From Candidatus Anammoximicrobium sp. (GTDB taxonomy: Bacteria; Planctomycetota; Planctomycetia; Pirellulales; Pirellulaceae), in NCBI GenBank assembly GCA_012515235.1, contig JAAYYU010000287.1:18667-82666 (forward strand): 64,000 bases of DNA, written 5' to 3'. Below are positions 60,001 to 64,000 of the stretch, piece by piece. Each line of letters starts with the position of its first letter. The stretch's first letter is position 1. The position numbers and the translations under genes were made by a program. The notes below the pieces were generated by a model that worked only from the letters and a program-made list of their open reading frames with translations, was not told the DNA's origin and made no database searches.

Positions 60001-60781
60001 TCTCCTGAGTGCCGTCGGGGTTGACGGACCACAACGATTGGATGGTCAAGGCGTTCTTGTCCACGTACTCCCAGCGGCCGAACAGGATCCGCCCGTCCGG
60101 CAAGATGCAGGGATCGAATTCGTTCACGTGATTGACCGAAATCGGCCGGATGTCCGAACCGTCGGCGTTCATCACGTGCAGGACGCTCACGCCGGAGTTG
60201 GCGCACGGGACCAGGCCGCTGGGACGCGTGGACAGGAACACGATCCGGCCGTCCGGCAGGTACGCCGGGGCAATGTCGTGCTGGCCGGAGTGGCTGCCTT
60301 GGTAGCATCCGCAGGCGCACGCCGGATCCGCGATCCGCCGCAAGCCACGCCCGTCGACGCCGATCTCGTAGATGCCCGTGCTGCCCGCCGGTTCGCCCTT
60401 GAAACAGAACAACAGCTTGCTGGCGTCCCAGGATAATTCCGGATGCGTGTACACGCCCAGTCCGAGCGTCTCCGGCGTCGACGGATCGATCACCGGCCGA
60501 ATCCTCCACTGGTCCTTCGGCGCCGCAGGATTCTCCAGCACATAGATCCCGCCGCCGCCCGGCGGCCACTTGTAAAACGTGTCGTAGATGTGAATCCCGG
60601 TGTACGAGTGCCGCTTGACAAACAACAGCGGCGCGTCGAGCAACCGGACCAGCTCCTGGTGCACGCCGGCTGCGGCCGGGGCCTGCGCCGGCGCGTCTCC
60701 CCGCGCAGCGCGGACCATCGGGAAGACGGCGGACAAACACAAAGCGGCAAGAACAAGCCTGGTCACGACAGTGCTCCGCAT
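57098..60781 (-). CDS. HzsA-related multiheme propeller protein with FN3 and LamG domains
   Basis: 1227 residues with a signal peptide. The N-terminal 400 residues form a TolB/PD40-type propeller (HDIAPAYLPDGRIVFLSTRP, HVNEFDPCILPDGRILFGRW). The next part (GSAYFEVPAGRGVFFQALDA, then SCIGCHEHKYS) is the pattern of HzsA-related proteins, kin of the hydrazine synthase alpha subunit. Three heme sites CIGCH, CVSCH and CLRCH are visible. Two FN3-like modules (about 850-1040) and a C-terminal LamG-type domain (about 1050-1227; WMHVAAVYDGQALSLYENGV) end it. Hydrazine synthesis is not implied. It lies 46 bases after the FAD oxidoreductase gene. Confidence 0.85.
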   Translation of the reverse strand: MRSTVVTRLVLAALCLSAVFPMVRAARGDAPAQAPAAAGVHQELVRLLDAPLLFVKRHSYTGIHIYDTFYKWPPGGGGIYVLENPAAPKDQWRIRPVIDPSTPETLGLGVYTHPELSWDASKLLFCFKGEPAGSTGIYEIGVDGRGLRRIADPACACGCYQGSHSGQHDIAPAYLPDGRIVFLSTRPSGLVPCANSGVSVLHVMNADGSDIRPISVNHVNEFDPCILPDGRILFGRWEYVDKNALTIQSLWSVNPDGTQETAVYANNMVFPEAVLDARPVPDSHRIVATFAKHNSTPRGSIALIDPRLGKNSPAAAANLEHPDDPTYDRGDSCEPWPVTKDVFLFSGRPPGRTRNVLELIDTAGRRSELMSDPDICLHSPMLIKPRPVPRVLSDTTDRQATSGRFFVQDIYKGLTGVRRGEVKHLRVIEETSRVSPTRMGGSPYNQVFLVSAALAFNVKNFLGVVPVEEDGSAYFEVPAGRGVFFQALDAEGRTIQIMRSFVQAVPGTTRSCIGCHEHKYSTTVASTGYPDLLARTPRQLQSEAWGSGYVDYPSMVQPILDKHCVSCHGGAQGIAAGMDLSGGWTEHFSISYENLANRLETQLTAHWIAAIDCMNGTAPWSSQIFPPRGHGSGAAPLARLLVSGHDGQIPDLSRPERDLLMAWIDTNGLYHGTWNSTSAGCAIRDWNSVKGALTAQMQAAGCLRCHGDGKKLVYFENDWINLRDPEFSRILRAPLAEDGAGHGLSLCRDRAVSPDRQRIHLLWKGYAHAVQPPEAFPKRAWTPYDPGGQPVVSFASPEDPFYQSMLAIIRDARDMVLSNPRVDMPGAEIIPGVCRHDLPPPLPEVAPALSATTDAAGVVRLSWERSARTIGLEAELHRSGTAGFTPNASTLLARTPLSQLADQQAPLGQQHYALVLVRGAAQSQPAYAGVVVPEPPPPPVPADLRAASGSCSIRLAWRPPAVAVAGYQVYRRPPGDAEYRLITAAPIRQTRFSDAAVESGKPYRYVVRAVSHRGAESPPTPPVEATATIVREPVFAAAFGSGPHASLLGGRSHVGKLHGAATCSAGLLDLRSGGHVRFPHQECFDLGQPLSLTCWVWFDAPGRIPVLASCGVWNQAGWFLQRLGGVWRWHVGGVDCDGGRPAEGRWMHVAAVYDGQALSLYENGVQVAQRAASVNASVWPGELHVGQYSGQPGADYQVTGRIAGLKIYHRPLEVEEIAAEARQTPAT

Positions 60782-60827
60782 GGCAAGGACCTCGGGATGG
60801 GCGGATCAGATGCGGCCGGACGACGAA

Positions 60828-62546
60828 TCAAAGAGACCACATGCCGTGGATTCCGTCAAGCGTTCTCCGCGCCGTGGACAACCGCTGTCTCAGCTCCTCC
60901 CGCAGGGGGTGCTCCAACTGGACGTGCTGTGCTCGGAGCGCGTCGCGAAGTGTCTCCGGAGGCAGCTCGGACAGGTCCACGTTCCGCTGTGCGGCCAGCG
61001 CGGCGGCGGTGCCGGCGGCTTGGCCCAGCTGGATCATCGTCCGCGACAGGCGGCAGCTGGAGGCGGCCAGCGAGCTGAAGCTGGCGGCGCGGCAGGCGAT
61101 CAGCAGGTTGCGGTAGCCCTTGGGGATCAGGCAGCGATAAGGCACGCCGTACGGTTCGCGCAGCTCGCCGCTCCCGTGCGCGTGGCTGCCGTGCGTGTCC
61201 AGCGAGTGGTCGGCGATGGCGATGACGTCGGGATGTTTCTGCTGGCTCAGTCCGCCCCGCACGTCGCGCTCGGTGAGCACATATTCGCCCACGAAGCGGC
61301 GCGTTTCACGGACGCCCAGGGCCGGAGCAATCCACGTGATCCGGCGGCGGCGGAATTCTTCGTACCGCGTCTGCAAATCGTGCCAGTGCGCCAGGACCCG
61401 CCGCCGGCACTCGGCGTACGACGCTTGCTCGCCGCGCTGGAGGGACTCCTGGCCGTCCATCGTCGGCAGCATGTTGACGTTCAAGTCGCCGTTGGGATAG
61501 TGGTTCATTTGGGCGACGGGAAAGCTGCCGCGCCACCAGCATTTCGCGGGCACGTCCGGCGGCAGCGGGTCGATTCCCGCCTCGGACCTGGACGCCACGC
61601 GATAGATCAAGGTCACGCCGTTGACCTTGTTGGTCGCCCGGAGCGGGGCGCTGGGTTCGTCAAACCGGTCCCGCGACTCCTGGCCCGTCATCGCTTCACA
61701 GCCGGCGTCGTGACAAAGCCGGCCGTCACCGGTCGCGTCCACGTAGAAACGGGCGACGATCCGCTGGCCGTTGGCCAGCTGCAGGAATTGGACGCGGCCC
61801 GCAGCGGCCCGCAGCGTCCGGAACTCCGTGTTCAGCAAAATGCGGCAGCGGCCGGTCTCTTCCAGCATCGCCTTCATCGTGGCCGACATGGCGTCCGGCT
61901 CGAACACGACGCCGTGCAAGTGCTCGCGGCAGGCGGCTTCATCCGCGGCCAACCCCTTCACGCCGTGACGCCGCAACGAGTCGGCATAGCGGCGCGTCGG
62001 ATCGATGACCGTTTCGCCGCCGGGGAACCGATACGGCTCCGCGTCCGGGTTGAACCAGACCAGGTGCCGTCCGAACGAGTAGATGCCGACCGCCTTCGGG
62101 ATTTGCTGCAGCCGCCGGTACAGGTCGAACGGTATTCCCGTCCCGCCGACGCCCGGTTCCCAGCAAGTGACGCCGCTGCGGACCGATGTGCCGCCGAGCT
62201 GATCCGCCCGTTCGACGAGCACGACCTGCAGGCCCAGCCGCGCCGCCGCCAGCGCCGCGCCGAAACCGCCGCTGCCCCCGCCGACCACTGCCAGATCGCA
62301 CTCGGGACATACGGACGCTGACCACGACGTGGCGTCCGCGCCCGCAACGCGAACGCCGGGCGCGTGAGCAGGGTCGGCCGCAGTCGCCGGCGCCGAGAAC
62401 AACAGCAGCGCCAACACCCGGCCAACCAGCCGGCGGTGTCGCACCTCGCGGCAGGCACAGAAACTCGCAACGTCGGCGACTTGCTCCCGGCCCCACTTCT
62501 CCGTGAGGATCTCAGAGCGACAAACCCTGGTTGACTGCACTTTCAT
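60828..62546 (-). CDS. Secreted FAD-dependent oxidoreductase
   Basis: 572 residues. A signal-type segment (about 42-57, LVGRVLALLLFSAPATA) follows an N-terminal basic stretch, so a downstream start is possible. The FAD loop is CDLAVVGGGSGGFGAALAAA at about residue 84, followed by VVLVERADQLGGTSVRSGVT. Later motifs (FYVDATGDGRLCHDAGCEAM, WIAPALGVRETRRFVGEYVL, GKGYRNLLIACRAASFSSLA near the end) fit the FAD-dependent oxidoreductase family common in planctomycetes. Substrate unknown. It is followed by the HzsA-related cytochrome, so it may pass electrons to it. Confidence 0.88.
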   Translation of the reverse strand: MKVQSTRVCRSEILTEKWGREQVADVASFCACREVRHRRLVGRVLALLLFSAPATAADPAHAPGVRVAGADATSWSASVCPECDLAVVGGGSGGFGAALAAARLGLQVVLVERADQLGGTSVRSGVTCWEPGVGGTGIPFDLYRRLQQIPKAVGIYSFGRHLVWFNPDAEPYRFPGGETVIDPTRRYADSLRRHGVKGLAADEAACREHLHGVVFEPDAMSATMKAMLEETGRCRILLNTEFRTLRAAAGRVQFLQLANGQRIVARFYVDATGDGRLCHDAGCEAMTGQESRDRFDEPSAPLRATNKVNGVTLIYRVASRSEAGIDPLPPDVPAKCWWRGSFPVAQMNHYPNGDLNVNMLPTMDGQESLQRGEQASYAECRRRVLAHWHDLQTRYEEFRRRRITWIAPALGVRETRRFVGEYVLTERDVRGGLSQQKHPDVIAIADHSLDTHGSHAHGSGELREPYGVPYRCLIPKGYRNLLIACRAASFSSLAASSCRLSRTMIQLGQAAGTAAALAAQRNVDLSELPPETLRDALRAQHVQLEHPLREELRQRLSTARRTLDGIHGMWSL

Positions 62547-63435
62547 CCCTGGCGAACTCGCCTCGTCCTTTCATGCGTAACGACACGATTCGACCGGCAG
62601 CGGCCAAACACCCTGACTTCGGGACCGGCCCGTTCGGCGGTAGTGTGCTAAGTTCCGTAGTTCCGTAACACGGTAGGTCACTGCCAAAATCTCCACGGGC
62701 TCGGCCTTGCGAAACTGGCTCGCGAAGTGCTACCGTTTTCCGAAACGATACACAATCAGATTGGCGGGATCAAGGCAAGACACCAAACCTGACGACAGCG
62801 CCGCAGAGCGGCCCGCGGTCAATCCTCTGTCTTCTTCGGGACGTGACGCCCTGGACAAGGGCGTTGTGCGTTTGCGCCCCCATGAAGCCGTCGGGTTCCA
62901 GCACAAACTGCAGTTTCTTCCAGGCGCCGCTACGGAACAGCCGGGCGATCAGGGCGTGCGGTAGGCATGGTGATGTTCTGCCTGCTCAACAGAAAGAAAG
63001 AGCAAGCCGCGCTGTGTCGCCGCTTGCCTTCGCTTTCCGCGCTAGAACCATGGGGAACGGTTCTGCGGCAGCCTGGCAGTCTTTCGCGGTTGCGTGAGGG
63101 GGGCGGCCGGCTTCGCTCGCCGTTTGCGCGCCCGCGGTTCCCAGCGTCCCGGACGATCGCCGACGCGAGGGTAAGCAATGGTCGTCAGCAGCGCATCGAT
63201 TAGGTAGGAGGCGATAGGAAACCCTACTGCGTCCATGTTCACACTTGACGCTCGTTCTCAGAATCGAGCCTCGAGCGCAGGCGGCGGCTTCGGGCATTTC
63301 TGCGGAAACCCCTGCTGCCGCTGGCTGGTTGCTCGGTGTACCATGGGGCTACGGAGACCTGCACCGGCGTTTCGACGGCCGGATCGTCGAAACTGGGAGT
63401 GCATAAGCGGCGCAGACTTTGCGGAACCTTGAAGT
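62547..63435. other. Decay zone with transposase remnant, 889 bases
   Basis: No intact gene is seen. A minus-strand frame at about 62950-62830 reads LIARLFRSGAWKKLQFVLEP and DGFMGAQTHNALVQG, plausible protein debris of unknown family. An IS4-type transposase end is at 63042-63200. The promoter of the FAD oxidoreductase must be near 62547-62700, where GTTCCGTA is repeated twice. Confidence 0.5.
63042..63200 (-). pseudogene. IS4-family transposase C-terminal remnant
   Basis: The frame reads DALLTTIAYPRVGDRPGRWE and PRARKRRAKPAAPLTQPRKT, the typical end of IS4-group transposases (LLxxIA, VGxRPGRxEPRxxKRRxKxxxxLTxPR). Only about 50 residues remain; the catalytic DDE part is missing. No inverted repeats or target duplications are visible. 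Confidence 0.75.
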
Positions 63436-63816
63436 ATGGCGACAGCAGAACAGGCCAAAGCGCTTCTGAGGAGCTACTCTGAGGGCGAGGGGAACCATTT
63501 TGTTTCCGTGGCCTTGCAGATTGCCGCCGACGCTGCGCGGTCCGGAAAGGAAAAGCTGGCTCACCAACTGCGCGATTTGGTCGATGAGATCAAACGCGAG
63601 CAGGCCGCGGGGCAGGTCGGCGGGGCCGTGCCGATCGCCCGGCCGCAGGGGGAGTTGGCCGGGCTGCTGGCCGTCAGTTACCCAGGGACGCGGCTCTCCG
63701 AAATGGCCCTGTCGGCCCAGACCTACCGCCCGCTGGAGCGCGTGAATTCGCGAATACCGCAGTCAGGATCGGCTGCGAGAACATGGCTTGTCGGCCCGCC
63801 GGAAGCTGCGTCTGAT
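63436..63816 (+). pseudogene. Frameshifted, truncated AAA-family ATPase
   Basis: The ATG at 63436 starts MATAEQAKALLRSYSEGEGN, and the N-terminal domain runs intact through PQGELAGLLAVSYPGTRLSE to PLERV near 63748. A one-base insertion then shifts the frame; the restored reading gives REYRSQDRLREHGLSARRKL and RLIG. The Walker A motif that should follow (GPPGTGKT) is missing and the sequence no longer matches past about 63816. Intact relatives are chaperone-type AAA ATPases encoded near subtilase-like genes. The open frame as read continues to 63939 but is nonsense after the shift. Confidence 0.7.
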
Positions 63817-63970
63817 TGGGCTCCACTCGGCCAGTTCGGCGGTCTTGTTGGGGAAAAGATTCGCCGCAACCGCACGCCGCCCAAGCCCCCGATTCCAAGT
63901 CACCGTAGTCTAATTCGGCGCATGATCGGTGATCGGTGACCGGTTCCGAATCGCAGGAGCCCACTCCACC

Positions 63971-64000
63971 TCATCCTTCATCCTTCCGCCTTCATCCTTC
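63971..64000. repeat. Imperfect CATCCTT repeats at window end
   Basis: Low-complexity CATCCTTC units (three copies with a degenerate CGCC interruption) run to the last base. Such TTCATCCTT tracts occur between planctomycete genes. The extent beyond the window is unknown. Confidence 0.5.

Noticed and set aside
57098..60781. Hydrazine synthase and anammox metabolism
   Set aside because: The resemblance is to the broader HzsA-related group; no HzsB/C or hydrazine dehydrogenase genes are present and FN3/LamG domains are foreign to true HzsA.
1..64000. CRISPR array, rRNA operon or complete prophage
   Set aside because: No regularly spaced repeats, no rRNA-like stretch and no phage structural genes were seen.

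Overview
The window is high-GC DNA (locally lower at about 24.2-25.3 kb and 32.5-33.6 kb) from a member of the Planctomycetota, most likely a Pirellulales-type organism. This rests on gene content rather than on a marker gene: several Tat-exported Gfo/Idh/MocA oxidoreductases, DUF1080 (3-keto-disaccharide hydrolase) proteins, PQQ-like beta-propellers, a giant surface protein with a LEPR-XLL-like N-terminus and a dockerin, an HzsA-related multiheme protein, squalene-oxidase-repeat membrane proteins, an OleB-like beta-lactone decarboxylase, a methanofuran-pathway MfnB homologue and a half-zinc-site ribosomal protein L33.

Layout. 0-3 kb: a truncated OleB-like hydrolase, a CRP/FNR-type regulator and, divergently, a short hybrid cluster protein (hcp) behind a perfect FNR/DNR box and a TATAAT box. 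3-11 kb: a sugar-oxidation region with an SDR, then two divergent groups: (minus) Gfo/Idh/MocA, hydroxypyruvate-isomerase-like protein and DUF1080; (plus) a sugar-isomerase-like protein, a degenerate aldo/keto reductase and a tetraheme cytochrome fused to DUF1080. 11-17 kb: a HEAT-like protein and a minus-strand housekeeping run rpmG-recJ-rlmM-like-zinc ribbon. 17-24 kb: a squalene-oxidase-repeat membrane protein, a STAS protein, CYTH, Gfo/Idh/MocA, an orphan PII, ThuA and a secreted protein. 24.2-25.3 kb: an orphan DNA methyltransferase with overlapping mini-ORFs. 25.5-32.6 kb: a tightly packed six-gene operon for an exported electron-transfer system (PQQ propellers, an NHL propeller, a small Cys-rich membrane protein, a Tat-exported polyferredoxin and a NapH/NosR-like membrane ferredoxin).

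32.6-36.4 kb: a decayed HicAB toxin-antitoxin module, a Tat-exported acetyl-esterase-like hydrolase and an Asp-box protein. 36.4-38.1 kb: a regulatory or repeat-rich spacer and two hsp20 genes closed by a strong terminator. 38-46 kb: two giant secreted proteins. 46-52.5 kb: an alpha/beta hydrolase, csrA, a murB-ftsQ-like pair in which MurB seems to lack two catalytic residues, an SMP-30 lactonase and RNase D. 52.7-57 kb: mfnB, small membrane and hypothetical proteins, a hairpin whose loop matches the 16S 3' end, and an FHA-GAF-PP2C phosphatase. 57-62.5 kb: an FAD oxidoreductase and an HzsA-related cytochrome/FN3/LamG protein. 62.5-64 kb: a decay zone with an IS4-type transposase remnant and a frameshifted AAA-ATPase fragment.

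The two most coherent candidates for an under-described system are the exported sugar-oxidation cluster with its cytochrome-DUF1080 fusion (3.9-11.1 kb) and the exported electron-transfer operon (25.5-32.6 kb). Functions are inferred from motifs read by eye; no database search was run.
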